64,000 nt of DNA from Hyphomicrobium sp. GTDB lineage: Bacteria > Pseudomonadota > Alphaproteobacteria > Rhizobiales > Hyphomicrobiaceae. The notes under the pieces are model-generated. The model saw only the letters and a list, made by a program, of their open reading frames with translations. It had not been told where the DNA came from and ran no database searches. Location: the NCBI GenBank assembly GCA_013141015.1, contig JABFRT010000038.1, forward strand, positions 1 through 64,000. Reading direction: 5' to 3'. Shown piece by piece: positions 46,394-56,096 of the stretch. The position numbers were made by a program, and so were the translations under genes. Within the stretch, counting starts at the first letter, position 1, and every line of letters starts with the position of its first letter.

Positions 46394-47062
46394 ATGAAAC
46401 ACAATTTCATCATTGCGTTGCATAACATTTTGCGCTCCGAAGGATTTTATGACGGCAAGCGTGGATGGACCAACGATCCCGAGGATAGCGGCGGTCCGAC
46501 GCTTGCTGGCATCACGTACAACAACTATTGCGAATACATAGGCGAGCCCGGGTTGTGCCGGCCAAAGAATGACCGGAATTGGGATCCGGCAATTGTTCGC
46601 GCCCTGCGCAACATCACTGACGATCAGATTTCCGATTTCTATCGAACCAAGAAATGGTCGGTCGTGCGCGGCGACGATCTGCCCCCAGGCATAGACCTTG
46701 CCGTTGTCGATGTCTGCACGCTGCATGGGCTGGGCAAGGCCCGCTCATTCTACCGCCAGGCCCTCGCGCTGCCCGAAAGCATGCGGCCATTCAGCGACGA
46801 GGAATTGCGCGCTGTCTGGGACACCTCGGTGGATTGGGATCACGTTATCGAGGCCATCGCCGGGCTGCGGCGCAAGCACTACTACGCGATCATCACCAAA
46901 TATCCAGGCAAGAGAAAGTTCCTCAAAGGATGGCTCAATCGCACGCGGACCGTCACCGCCCAATGCTGCGAACTGGCGCCGGATCGCAGCGGCGAAACCA
47001 TGCTGACATTGGCCGATCATGGCCGCTGCGACGATCCTGAAGAACCAGCAATCGCCGCTTGA
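46394..47062 (+). CDS. GH108-type N-acetylmuramidase (phage-like endolysin domain)
   Basis: The 222-residue protein has the glycosyl hydrolase 108 start LHNILRSEGFYDGKRGWTND with the likely catalytic Glu16, followed by DSGGPTLAGITYNNY and WDPAIVRALRNITDDQISDFY. It has a C-terminal peptidoglycan-binding-like domain (DLPPGIDLAVVDVCTLHGLG). No signal peptide is present, and no holin, spanin or other phage gene is next to it. It could be a phage remnant, a GTA-type lysin or a housekeeping gene. Confidence 0.8.
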   Translation: MKHNFIIALHNILRSEGFYDGKRGWTNDPEDSGGPTLAGITYNNYCEYIGEPGLCRPKNDRNWDPAIVRALRNITDDQISDFYRTKKWSVVRGDDLPPGIDLAVVDVCTLHGLGKARSFYRQALALPESMRPFSDEELRAVWDTSVDWDHVIEAIAGLRRKHYYAIITKYPGKRKFLKGWLNRTRTVTAQCCELAPDRSGETMLTLADHGRCDDPEEPAIAA

Positions 47063-47157
47063 AAGCGCCGCCAGGAGAGCCACGCACCGCGGCAGAACTT
47101 TGCTTGGCAACGGCTATGAAGCACGCCCAACACCGGGCCGGATCGCTGAGGTAAGCG

Positions 47158-47757
47158 CTAAAAAACCGATGTGGCCTCGCGGCGCTCACCGTCAATGATC
47201 AGTCCCTTGATGGCCACCTCGCCGCCAGCGCCGACAGCAATAATCGCCTGGATCTTCTTATCCCGCACGCTGGACTCAAGCTGCCGCCCGGTGCCTTCCG
47301 GCACGAAGTAGCTTTCGATACCGTATTTGATGGTGAATTGGTTGTCGCCAGATTGGCGCCCCCTCCAGCGCTGCTGGACGATGCCTTTCACGGCCACGTC
47401 TTGCGGCTCGATGCCGGCTGGATAGGCCGGCGTCAACCGCTTGACCGTCCACACGCCGTCCGCACCGGCATGCAACGTGGCATAAACGGTCCTACCGGGT
47501 GTGATTGAATCGAGAGGCGCACCGTTTTGCTCGGCCGTCATTGAGACCGGCGAGATTCCGTATCCGAGAATAACATAATCGCCGCGAAGCCAATCGCGCG
47601 GATCGACCGGTTGAACCTGCATGACGATCTCGCGGCCCGTCGTGAGCAGTGTCTGGCGGTCGAAAATGATTTTGACGAGCAGACCGATTTGCACCACGGC
47701 GACGCCGGCCAGCATTGCCCAGTATAGTGCATGGGACTTCAAATTTGCGTTGCTCAT
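47158..47757 (-). CDS. GDYXXLXY-domain membrane protein
   Basis: From MSNANLKSHALYWAMLAG the 199-residue protein has one N-terminal membrane helix and a periplasmic domain with the name-giving motif (RGDYVILGYGIS). It is cotranscribed with the DUF2157 gene (ATGA overlap), which is the usual partner. Function is unknown; the pair is thought to form a membrane complex. Confidence 0.85.
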   Translation of the reverse strand: MSNANLKSHALYWAMLAGVAVVQIGLLVKIIFDRQTLLTTGREIVMQVQPVDPRDWLRGDYVILGYGISPVSMTAEQNGAPLDSITPGRTVYATLHAGADGVWTVKRLTPAYPAGIEPQDVAVKGIVQQRWRGRQSGDNQFTIKYGIESYFVPEGTGRQLESSVRDKKIQAIIAVGAGGEVAIKGLIIDGERREATSVF

Positions 47758-48845
47758 AGTGTCACCTCTTGCGGTGTACTGCGCATCGCCAATCGCCACG
47801 CCATAAAGGCCAGACCGGCGACGATGAGACCAGCCACCAAAAAGAACAGCGACGTGTCGAGGATCGTACCGACGGTCTTCCAATACAGTGCCAAGATCTC
47901 AATCGAGAAGCCGATGTATCCAAGCCAGACCGCGCCGCGATGTTGCATCGTCACGCCATACCAAATGGCCGCCAGCAGAAACGCCAGGGTGACCGCGGCA
48001 AGAAACATCAGCTCACCGCTGGACGTAAACCCCCAGAATTGCAGCGCGAACATACCGGCAAACGCCACCGCGATGGCATAGCCGAGCACCGGTGCTGCGA
48101 TCGCTTCTGTGTCCGGGCGCAATTTCGATGCCGCAATCGCCAGCGCGGTGCCGGCCACGCCGGTCACGGCAACCAGCTCGTGCCGATACCCGGTATCAAG
48201 CAGATACCCAAGCGTGATGATAAAGCCGCTGAGTGCGACCCCCGCAATGTGAATGCCGGGCCGCCACTGTTGCCAGACGAAGGCCGCCGTCACCGCGGTC
48301 CACGCGACCAGAAATGGCCAATGCACGGCGCCTGATTGGCCGGACTGCATACCGGCCCATAGTGCGGCGAGCACCATCGCCAGCGCCAAAGCCGGATGCG
48401 ACTGCAACGCGACGCCCGCCACAATTGCGCCGAGCATCCACAGCAGCACACCATCCGGCGGGTTGCCGTCGATATGGAACATTTGCGAAATCAGCGCGAT
48501 GCTGGCACCAAAAGCGATCACCGCAAACAAAATTGCGGCGTCGGAAAACAGCCGCTGGCCGCGCCATGCGAACAGGCCCGCCACGCCATAGCCGCCACCA
48601 ATTAGGGAAAACAGCAGCGCAAGCCGCGACAGGCGCGGCATATCCTGCCAATGGGCGGCAACAAACGAAATCGCCGCAAAGCCCAATAACACGCTCGCCA
48701 GAATACCAAGCACGGACGCCAGCCCAACGCCGCGCTTCGCCGACGCAATTTCACGCAGGATGTGTTCTTCACCTTCGCTCGTCACCCACCCTGCCGCACG
48801 CCAGCGGTTGATGTCATCCGTCAGTCGTTTGCGGCTGCCCCACAT
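47754..48845 (-). CDS. DUF2157 polytopic membrane protein
   Basis: The 363-residue protein starts with a cytoplasmic stretch (TDDINRWRAAGWVTSEGEEH) and has about nine to ten hydrophobic segments, the DUF2157 architecture. The AAHWQDMPRLSRLALLF region is characteristic. The partner is the GDYXXLXY protein. No catalytic motif is visible and function is unknown. Confidence 0.85.
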   Translation of the reverse strand: MWGSRKRLTDDINRWRAAGWVTSEGEEHILREIASAKRGVGLASVLGILASVLLGFAAISFVAAHWQDMPRLSRLALLFSLIGGGYGVAGLFAWRGQRLFSDAAILFAVIAFGASIALISQMFHIDGNPPDGVLLWMLGAIVAGVALQSHPALALAMVLAALWAGMQSGQSGAVHWPFLVAWTAVTAAFVWQQWRPGIHIAGVALSGFIITLGYLLDTGYRHELVAVTGVAGTALAIAASKLRPDTEAIAAPVLGYAIAVAFAGMFALQFWGFTSSGELMFLAAVTLAFLLAAIWYGVTMQHRGAVWLGYIGFSIEILALYWKTVGTILDTSLFFLVAGLIVAGLAFMAWRLAMRSTPQEVTL

Positions 48846-49144
48846 GCAAAGCGGTGTCCTTAAATCTGCGGCATGCCCCCGAAAGCATGGGCGAAAACAT
48901 GCCTATTCGCGCGCCACCCGTAGTCAATAAAAATGGCTGCCCCATGGTTTGCCGGTAACAGCAATCGACGTGCGTGACAAACTCAGGCCCGCTCGTTTAC
49001 ATATGCCGGAGCCTCTTGCCCAGTATGCCGCACCGTATGCGGTGCCGTTTCTTGGCCCGGCTACAAAACGGACACATCGCGGCCATTGCAGCCGCCGTTT
49101 TCCGTGCTACAGTTGCGAATGAGTTGCATTTGCGAAAAGACATC
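48846..49144. other. Divergent intergenic region upstream of mntH
   Basis: About 300 bp between the DUF2157 operon and mntH. It holds a candidate Mur/Fur site (listed at 49112) and no gene. Confidence 0.4.
49112..49136. promoter_or_regulatory. Candidate Mur/Fur-type metal box upstream of mntH
   Basis: TTGCGAATGAGTTGCATTTG is followed by CGAA, so two TTGC-type half-sites and a final TTGCG recur with spacing typical of alphaproteobacterial Mur (manganese-sensing Fur) sites. It ends 8 bp before the mntH start, in a position to repress. The call rests on resemblance to published Mur boxes; the match is partial. Confidence 0.4.
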
Positions 49145-50510
49145 ATGGACACCGTAACTCCCATCTCCCGCGAGATCCCTCGGCCCGGCTGGAATGGTGC
49201 GTGGCGCAAGGCTGCCCAGACCGCCTCGCTCGATGATGTGTTCCGCTCTGTGCCGGTCAAGCGCGATGCCAGCTTCTGGCGCCGCCTCGCCTCGTTCTTC
49301 GGCCCTGGATATCTGGTCGCCGTCGGCTACATGGACCCCGGCAACTGGGCCACCTCCATCGCTGGCGGCTCGAAGTTTCGGTTATGCGCTGCTGTGCGTC
49401 GCGCTGCTCTCCAACATCATGGCCATCATATTGCAGGCGCTGTGTGCGCGCCTTGCTGTCGGGTCGGGGCGTGATCTGGCTCAGGCCTGCCGCGATGGCT
49501 ATCCGGCCTGGGCCGCCTATCCGCTGTGGCTGTTTGCCGAACTGGCCATCATCGCCACCGACGTCGCCGAAGTTATCGGCACGGCCATCGGCCTCAACCT
49601 GCTGTTCTCGATCCCGCTTGAAATCGGCGTGATCCTGACCGCGCTCGACGTATTCATTGTGCTGCTGTTGCAGCGGCTCGGGTTCCGCTATCTCGAAGCA
49701 TTCGTCATCACGCTGCTGGCGGTGATCGCGGCGTGCTTTGCCGTGCAGATCGCGCTCGCCGATCCCAACTGGGGCGAGGTGATCCGCGGCTTTGCGCCAA
49801 CGGCCGACGTCGTCAAAAACCCGGACATGCTGTACCTCGCGCTTGGCATCCTCGGCGCAACCGTCATGCCGCACAATCTCTATCTGCATTCGGCCATCGT
49901 GCAGACGCGGGCCTACGGCGAATCTCTACCGCAAAAGCGCGAGGCGCTGACGTTTGCGACAATCGATTCGACCATCGCTTTGATGCTCGCGCTGACCATC
50001 AACGCTTCGATCCTGATCCTGGCCGCCGCCGTCTTCCACACCTCCGGCAAATCAGACGTCGTCGAGCTCGGACAGGTCCACACCCTGCTCGCGCCGCTGC
50101 TTGGCTCGTCAATCGCGCCGGTCATGTTCGGCATTGCCCTGCTGTGCTGCGGCTTGAACTCCACCGTTACCGCAACGCTTGCCGGCCAGGTCGTGATGGA
50201 AGGCTTTATACAAATGCGGGTCGCGCCGTGGTTGCGCCGCCTGATCACGCGGGCCATCGCCATCATTCCAGCAGCCGGCGTGACATTGCTCTACGGTGAG
50301 GCTCAAACCTCGAAGCTTTTGATCCTGACCCAGGTGGTGCTGAGTTTGCAGCTGCCGTTCGCGGTTATCCCACTTGTGCAATTCACCGCCAGCCGCGCCA
50401 AACTCGGCGACCTCGTCGCACCCCGCTGGCTGACACTTGTCGCCATCCTTATCGCCACCATCATCGTCGCCTTGAACGTCAAACTGATCAGCGATTTTGT
50501 GATGGGGTAG
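49145..50510 (+). pseudogene. mntH: Nramp-type Mn2+/H+ symporter MntH, frameshifted
   Basis: The frame starting [20 protein letters not shown] runs through the metal-binding DPGN motif ([19 protein letters not shown]) and breaks after GGSKF. One extra T at 49376-49378 (GTTTCGG for an expected GTTCGG) shifts it; the second frame continues [16 protein letters not shown] and holds MPHNLYLHS and the rest of the transporter. Corrected length is about 454 residues. Eleven or so hydrophobic segments and both signature motifs are intact, so a consensus error in a T-run is likelier than real decay. MntH imports Mn2+ (and some Fe2+). Confidence 0.88.
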
Positions 50511-50662
50511 CCGTAGGCAACGCCTTCGCCCGCCCGTCATCGCGCACTTACCACTTCCGTCATCCCGTTGCCGCGCATCGCATCGGCGGTGTTCCGAACG
50601 CGACCCAGACAAGGTCAACGAGCGCGCTGCTGGCGGGGTGACTCCTGCGCTTTCCAGAGCCC

Positions 50663-51325
50663 CTACCGCGTCGCGACCGGCAGACTGCCGAGACCGTCGA
50701 TATACCACTTTTCGGTTTCGACAATCGCCGGGTTCTCGCCGTTCACGTAGATCCAGCTATCGACCGCCCAGCGCTGCGCCGATTTTGTTTCCTGCAGTAC
50801 TGCGGTCCAATGAGTCCAACCAGCCACCCCGCGCCACAGCTGATCCTTGGCGAACGGCGTGCCGACGGTGTGGTGTTTCAAAAGTCCGTTATTCTGCAGC
50901 ACCAGAAGATAGCTTGTGGTGTTGGTCGACTCGTCCACGCAATCCTGCTGCGTCGGGTCACCGGGGCCGCCAGCTTCCATGCCCGCGCGGTCTTTATCCG
51001 TGCCGATTACTTTGCCGACGCGCGTCTCCATCCAGCCAATCGCATAGGCGACCGCGCGGCGCTCTTCGCTTGCCCCGTCGTCCTTCTTGACCTTCTTGAA
51101 AATCCCTTTGATCTCGGTGATGTCGGCATTGGTGAAGGTAAACTTCGTCTGCATCTTGCAGGTATAGGCGTGGCACACGGTCACCGCGTTACTGACCGGT
51201 TTGGAGACCTGAAAGTCCTGAAAATGCCCTTCCACCGGGCCGTTGCGCTCATGCGTGCAGGCGCTGAGGCTGAGCCCCAGGGAAAGCGCCACAGCCGCGG
51301 TCGCACTCAATCGTTGCCAGCTCAT
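50663..51325 (-). CDS. Putative lipoprotein of unknown function
   Basis: From MSWQRLSATAAVALSLGL the 220-residue precursor has a lipobox LSAC (Cys23). The body has VCHAYTCKMQTKFTFTNADI, DDGASEERRAVAYAIGWMET and a C-terminal AVDSWIYVNGENPAIVETEK, with four cysteines in the mature part. I do not recognise a named domain. The lipid anchor and export are seen directly; the cell-envelope role is inferred. Confidence 0.75.
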   Translation of the reverse strand: MSWQRLSATAAVALSLGLSLSACTHERNGPVEGHFQDFQVSKPVSNAVTVCHAYTCKMQTKFTFTNADITEIKGIFKKVKKDDGASEERRAVAYAIGWMETRVGKVIGTDKDRAGMEAGGPGDPTQQDCVDESTNTTSYLLVLQNNGLLKHHTVGTPFAKDQLWRGVAGWTHWTAVLQETKSAQRWAVDSWIYVNGENPAIVETEKWYIDGLGSLPVATR

Positions 51326-51460
51326 GCCGCCCCGCGATAGACAAACTTCAGGAATACGCGGCGCGACGAGCACCCAACCCTACCCGGCTACGCACTCGGC
51401 TGATTCGCGTCAAACCCCCAAAAGCATTGCTTAATCGTCATCTGTGGACCCGTTGCGGAA

Positions 51461-52915
51461 ATGACTCGTATTAGCCCTATTCACGTGATCGGCGCGGGCC
51501 TTGCCGGCTCTGAAGCCGCCCACCAGATCGCCAGCGCAGGCGTGCCCGTGGTGCTGCACGAAATGCGCCCCACGCGCATGACTGACGCCCACAAGTCCGG
51601 CGGATTTGCAGAACTCGTCTGCTCCAACTCGTTCCGCTCGGATGATTGGGAGAACAACGCCGTCGGTCTCTTGCACGAAGAGATGCGCCGCGCCGGGTCC
51701 CTCATCATGGCGGCGGCGGATGTGCATAAGCTGCCAGCTGGCGGCGCTCTCGCCGTTGACCGCGATGCGTTCTCCGCTGAAGTGACCGCGCGCCTTGAAG
51801 CCAATCCGCTGATCACCCTCGACCGCCGCGAAGTCGAAGGCCTGCCGCCAGACGATTGGCAAAGCGTCGTCATCGCAACGGGCCCGCTAACCTCGCCCGC
51901 GTTGAGCACGGCGATTGGCCAACTGACAGGCGAAGGCGAACTCGCATTCTTCGACGCCATCGCGCCCGTCATTCATCGCGACAGTGTCGATACGTCCGTT
52001 GCCTGGTTCCAATCGCGATACGACAAGATGGGGCCAGCCGGCACCGGCGCCGACTACCTCAATTGCCCGATGAACAAAGAGGAATACAACGCCTTCATCG
52101 ATGCTCTGCTGGCGGGCGATAAAACCGTTTTCAAGGAATGGGAATCCAACACCCCCTATTTCGACGGGTGTCTGCCGGTTGAAGTGATGGCCGAACGTGG
52201 CCGCGAAACCTTGCGCTATGGCCCGATGAAGCCGGTTGGCCTTGATGATCCGCGCACCGGGCGCTGGCCTTATGCGGTTGTGCAGCTGCGCCAGGATAAC
52301 GCGCTCGGCACGCTGTGGAACATGGTTGGGTTCCAAACCAAACTGAAGCACGCCGAACAAGTGCGCATCTTCCGCATGATCCCGGGATTAGAGAATGCAG
52401 AATTTGCGCGCCTCGGCGGCCTGCATCGCAACACCTATCTCAATTCGCCCAAGCTGCTTGATCGCGCGCTGCGTTTGAAAGCGCTGCCGCGTTTGCGCTT
52501 TGCCGGCCAGATCACCGGCGTCGAAGGCTATGTTGAAAGCGCGGCCATTGGCCTTCTCGCCGGACGCTTTGCCGCCGCTGAAGCCCTTGGCCACAAAATC
52601 ATCGCGCCGCCGCCGACAACCGCGCTTGGCGCATTGATCGACCACATCACCGGCGGGCACATATTGGTTGCGCCTTCCGACTCTCCTTCGTCGAGCCGGC
52701 CGGAAGGCGCGGCGGTTACCCCCCGCTCGTTCCAGCCGATGAACATCAACTATGGATTGATCCCTGATCTTGAGGCCGCGCCAACGGTCGATGCCAACGG
52801 CAAAAAGCTCAAAGGCCCCGAACGTGGCCGCGCCAAGAAGCAGGCCCAGTCGCGGCGCGCCATTGCTGATCTCAGCGTTTGGTTGAACACGCCGTCTACG
52901 CCCGCGACAGAGTGA
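51461..52915 (+). CDS. trmFO: tRNA m5U54 methyltransferase, folate/FAD-dependent
   Basis: TrmFO uses methylenetetrahydrofolate and FADH2 to methylate U54 in the tRNA T-loop. The 484-residue product starts [17 protein letters not shown] (FAD motif GxGxxG near residue 10) and has [41 protein letters not shown] and [14 protein letters not shown]. Between the conserved HITGGHI and [12 protein letters not shown] lies the insertion [14 protein letters not shown] (residues 404-417), which is encoded by a nested-hairpin element (52670-52710). Family members of this class have only a few residues there. The rest is normal length and intact. Confidence 0.93.
   Translation: MTRISPIHVIGAGLAGSEAAHQIASAGVPVVLHEMRPTRMTDAHKSGGFAELVCSNSFRSDDWENNAVGLLHEEMRRAGSLIMAAADVHKLPAGGALAVDRDAFSAEVTARLEANPLITLDRREVEGLPPDDWQSVVIATGPLTSPALSTAIGQLTGEGELAFFDAIAPVIHRDSVDTSVAWFQSRYDKMGPAGTGADYLNCPMNKEEYNAFIDALLAGDKTVFKEWESNTPYFDGCLPVEVMAERGRETLRYGPMKPVGLDDPRTGRWPYAVVQLRQDNALGTLWNMVGFQTKLKHAEQVRIFRMIPGLENAEFARLGGLHRNTYLNSPKLLDRALRLKALPRLRFAGQITGVEGYVESAAIGLLAGRFAAAEALGHKIIAPPPTTALGALIDHITGGHILVAPSDSPSSSRPEGAAVTPRSFQPMNINYGLIPDLEAAPTVDANGKKLKGPERGRAKKQAQSRRAIADLSVWLNTPSTPATE
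52670..52710 (+). repeat. Nested hairpin element, copy 5, in frame inside trmFO
   Basis: Arms GCGCCTTCCG and CGGAAGGCGC, identical to those of copy 3, enclose A-CTCTCC-TTC-GTCGAG-CCGGC. The internal loop A/CCGGC is kept; the inner stem has two mismatches at its inner end. The first base is the first base of codon 404 of trmFO, and the element encodes [13 protein letters not shown] plus most of an Ala codon. Confidence 0.85.
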
Positions 52916-52927
52916 GCCGCGAGACTT

Positions 52928-53071
52928 CCTTCTCCCTTGGGGAGAAGGTGCCCCGAAGGGGCGGATGAGGGGCTTCGCTGCTGGCTGTTGTAGTGGGGCA
53001 AGCCCCTCACCTGCCCCGCCCAAATCCGGCGCTACCGCGCCGGGCGGGGCATCCTCTCCCCAAGGGAGAGG
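52928..53071 (+). repeat. Intergenic mosaic repeat, copy A
   Basis: Between the trmFO stop and the 3' end of the SGNH hydrolase gene. It contains CTTCTCCC-TT-GGGGAGAAG, GTGCCCCGAAGGGGCGGATG, GGGGCTT, AAGCCCCTCACCTG, then an inner palindrome (CCCCGCCC ... GGCGC-TACC-GCGCC ... GGGCGGGG) and CCTCTCCCCAAGGGAGAGG. Nearly the same blocks occur inverted at 60725-60871, with the inner CCCCGCCC/GGGCGGGG replaced by TCACCC/GGGTGA. Such RIME-like mosaics are common in Rhizobiales intergenic DNA. Confidence 0.75.
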
Positions 53072-53111
53072 AAAAATATGCGTGGCTCCGTATGTTCGGA
53101 AAAAATACTCT

Positions 53112-55217
53112 CTATTGCTGCACAGCCGTCGGGCTGCCGCGGCTGCCCGCGTCCGGTCCAATGGATGTGCCGGGCGCTGCGTCCGTCGCGCCGGACGGTG
53201 CCGCCGCAGGCGGCGCAAAAATTGGCGCCTCCGGCAAAGGCGTTACGCCACCCGCCTTGACGTCCGGTACAATCGCACCCGGCTCATCGACCGCGGGCGG
53301 CGGCGGCGCCTCGACAATCTCCGGCTCCGGATCCGGCCCCTGCCCGTACTTCTGTAACACAGCGCGCGCCTTGCCGGCCACCGCGTCCGCTATCGCCGCG
53401 TGCCCCTCGGCGGTTGGATGGAATGCGCCGGAATAGGTCGATGCCAGCAGCAGCTGAAACCACGCGAGCGAGTCGAGTTTCATCACCTTTTGCAGCAACG
53501 ACGCGGCGACATGGAAGTTGCCGGTCATGAAAGCGTCGTTGGGCGTGCGGAACCAGCGCTGGCGGCTGGCATAGGCTTGGTAGTCCGCCGGATTGAAAGG
53601 CTTCCAAACGCCATCGATCTTGCGCGGCAGGCGCAAATCATCGGGCCCGTTGATGCCATCCTCGCTTTTGCCCGAACAAATTCCGCGATCAATAAACTGG
53701 CGGCGATGCGTTTCAGCGAACGTCCAACCATACGTCGCGGCACTGTCACGCATCGACCGGTGCAGCTTATCGGCGATCCAGGTGCCTTCGCGCAGCTTCT
53801 GCTCGCTCAATTGAAAATCGGAAAACACTTCCATTCCGGCCCGGCCGTCCTTGCAGGTTTCGCTGCCATCGCCCGACAACGCGAGGCCCGGATAACCCGT
53901 CAGGATAATGCGGTCGCTCTCTTCCCACGGCACATAGAGCAGATTGTGAAACGCGCGGTTCAGCGATTTGTAGCGCGCGTCCAACCGCGACAGCTGGGCC
54001 GACGCTTGTGCTTGCCCGTGCACTTCGCCAATCCACCCGCCAAGCTGGCGCAGCATCGATTGGTTGGACAGCACCGCGTTGGCAATCAACCTTGAGAAGC
54101 CGATATCGTTGCCGCCAATCGACAACAAGATCAGATCGATTTTGCGCGCGTTATCCTTGGGGCACTTGCGCAGCACCAAGCCGCCCTTCAACTCCGGGAT
54201 CGCGCCATTGATGTGATAAGCTTCCGGCAAATCGAGCGCTTGCGATTGTCGCGTGCCGCATTGCGCTTCCGCGACCGCCGAGATCTGCGACAGCACCGGC
54301 GGGTTCGCCACCCATTCGTTGCCCTTGTAGCGCAAGAACAAGCCCGGCACGACTTCAGCGCCGGAACACGACACACCGGCAAATGTCACCGAGCGATGCG
54401 GATCTTCAGCGCCGAGCTGCAAGGCCGCACGCAGCTGCTGCGAATAGAGCGAGCGGTGACATGCTTGATCGAGCCAGCGGGCGTTCTCACCAATAAAGGT
54501 TTTGTCGCCGATTGACGTCCAATCGCCAATGCGCGCCGGATAACCTGAGAGATCACGGTCCGATCCGGGGCTGGCGTAGTCAGCGGCCCGGTCCCGCGAG
54601 AAGCGCACCGCGATGTCGGGGTTGCCTTCACCCGACGCGAAACTGTCGCCCATGCCGGCAACCAGAATATCGCGGACTTTGACATCGGCTTCCGCCACTT
54701 CGCGGCCGCCGATTTCAACCTTCACGCCCGCGCCCCCCGGATAGGGCACGTCGGTTACAAACGGCTCGTTGCACGGCTGTGTGACGGCTTGGCCGCGGGT
54801 ATCCTTGCCGCCGCGCGGCGCGGTCAGCCACGTGCACGTCAGGTTCGCGGCCTCATCGATACCGCGCACACCGGCAATAATCGTGTGGCTCACCGGGTTC
54901 ATGTAGTCGTCATACGCTGGGCATTGAAACCGGTTGGTGGTCCAATTCCAGCAGGTCTTACGATACATGGTGGCCGCCCAGCCGTCCTCGTGGCGCGATT
55001 GCAGCGCGCGCTCAGCCGACAAAACGGGGGTTGATTTTTCTTCGGGCCCAAGCGCGCGATACGTTGCGCGGTGAATTTCGCTATCGGCCGGGTCCGTAAA
55101 AAAGCGGAAAGGATTTTCGACGCGCCATTGAACGGCCGCCGCCGCGGACGCGGGCTGCACAGCGCCTGAGGTCAGCGCCGGCAGCACTACAATCAATGCC
55201 CGTAACGTGTTGCGCAT
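53112..55217 (-). CDS. Large secreted SGNH-hydrolase-fold protein
   Basis: From MRNTLRALIVVLPALTSG the 701-residue precursor has a signal peptide. Block I is VAGMGDSFASGEGNPD with the nucleophile Ser192, block III is LSIGGNDIGFS, and block V has FHPTAEGHAAI with the catalytic His. A Pro/Ala-rich tail (EAPPPPAVDEP onward, last 60 or so residues) follows the domain. This is much larger than classical GDSL lipases and has many cysteines. The substrate, probably an envelope or extracellular ester, is unknown. Confidence 0.8.
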   Translation of the reverse strand: MRNTLRALIVVLPALTSGAVQPASAAAAVQWRVENPFRFFTDPADSEIHRATYRALGPEEKSTPVLSAERALQSRHEDGWAATMYRKTCWNWTTNRFQCPAYDDYMNPVSHTIIAGVRGIDEAANLTCTWLTAPRGGKDTRGQAVTQPCNEPFVTDVPYPGGAGVKVEIGGREVAEADVKVRDILVAGMGDSFASGEGNPDIAVRFSRDRAADYASPGSDRDLSGYPARIGDWTSIGDKTFIGENARWLDQACHRSLYSQQLRAALQLGAEDPHRSVTFAGVSCSGAEVVPGLFLRYKGNEWVANPPVLSQISAVAEAQCGTRQSQALDLPEAYHINGAIPELKGGLVLRKCPKDNARKIDLILLSIGGNDIGFSRLIANAVLSNQSMLRQLGGWIGEVHGQAQASAQLSRLDARYKSLNRAFHNLLYVPWEESDRIILTGYPGLALSGDGSETCKDGRAGMEVFSDFQLSEQKLREGTWIADKLHRSMRDSAATYGWTFAETHRRQFIDRGICSGKSEDGINGPDDLRLPRKIDGVWKPFNPADYQAYASRQRWFRTPNDAFMTGNFHVAASLLQKVMKLDSLAWFQLLLASTYSGAFHPTAEGHAAIADAVAGKARAVLQKYGQGPDPEPEIVEAPPPPAVDEPGAIVPDVKAGGVTPLPEAPIFAPPAAAPSGATDAAPGTSIGPDAGSRGSPTAVQQ

Positions 55218-55274
55218 CGGTTGTACCCCTGTTGGTCCCGCGCCGCCGCAACGGCCCACTCACGTCACGTCATA

Positions 55275-56096
55275 TCATAGCCGGCCGCGGACATGCGTTT
55301 TGGCCAGACGCCACACGCGCGTCAATGGCGCGATGTCCGCCACGTCGCGCGCCGGATCATGCGCACCCGCTGAAAGAGCCCGCAAATAGGGCTCTACCAG
55401 GGCAAGCGGCAGCAGCGCCGTTTTGACCGCGGCGGGCTGTGCGCGATACGCAGAGCTGACATGCTGCAAACGATCACGCGCCCGCACGCTCATCTCCGCA
55501 ATCGCGCGGCGCCAATCGGGATTGGCAGCATCGCTCAAATATGCAGGCGGCAGCGGCACGCGGCCACGGCTCAACGCATATGGCAGGCTCAACCCAAGCC
55601 GCGCGAGGCCATAAGCTTGCGCTGCATCGTGGATCAGCCCGTGTGACGGATTGAGGTCTCTCTCTCCTAAAACATGAGCTGCAAGTGCAAACAGCACGCC
55701 CTCGCGCAAATCCAATTCCAGCTGCAGCTGCGCGTCATCCGCTGGCGCGTCGGCATACAGCGCGTGCACATGCGCATCGAGAAAATCGTCAATCCGCACA
55801 CGTGGCAGACCATAGCGCCTTACCGCTTCAAAAAGCTCATCCGCAACAGGATGACCCGAACGCGCGGCATCGGCGCTGATCGCATCGCGCCACCACTGAA
55901 TGCGGATTTCGCCAATCTGCGGCTCGGTCACCTGACTTGAAATTTTCTCGATGTCCGCCGCGAACGCCGCCAGCGCGATCAACCCTGCCCGGTGCTCAGG
56001 TGGCGACAGCAGCGCCGCCATATAACGATCCGGCGCACCAGCACGCGCGGTCTGGCGCACCGTGTCGAGCGCCGCTGTGGTGGATGCCTCCGTCAT
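55275..56096 (-). CDS. Squalene/phytoene-synthase-fold protein, NDUFAF6-like
   Basis: The 273-residue protein has the trans-isoprenyl synthase fold with DIEKISSQVTEPQIGEIRIQ and QWWRDAIS but lacks the two DxxxD motifs that bind Mg-diphosphate in true synthases. That pattern is the NDUFAF6 (complex I assembly) group. The gene overlaps the Mth938-like gene, homologous to the NDUFAF3 factor, by 4 bp and sits downstream of yajC-secD-secF, a conserved alphaproteobacterial order. A role in complex I assembly is inferred. Confidence 0.82.
   Translation of the reverse strand: MTEASTTAALDTVRQTARAGAPDRYMAALLSPPEHRAGLIALAAFAADIEKISSQVTEPQIGEIRIQWWRDAISADAARSGHPVADELFEAVRRYGLPRVRIDDFLDAHVHALYADAPADDAQLQLELDLREGVLFALAAHVLGERDLNPSHGLIHDAAQAYGLARLGLSLPYALSRGRVPLPPAYLSDAANPDWRRAIAEMSVRARDRLQHVSSAYRAQPAAVKTALLPLALVEPYLRALSAGAHDPARDVADIAPLTRVWRLAKTHVRGRL

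Noticed and set aside
50641-50680. Possible further copy of the nested hairpin element near ACTCCTGCGC
   Set aside because: The outer arms do not pair and the right-hand GAGCCGGC is not present.
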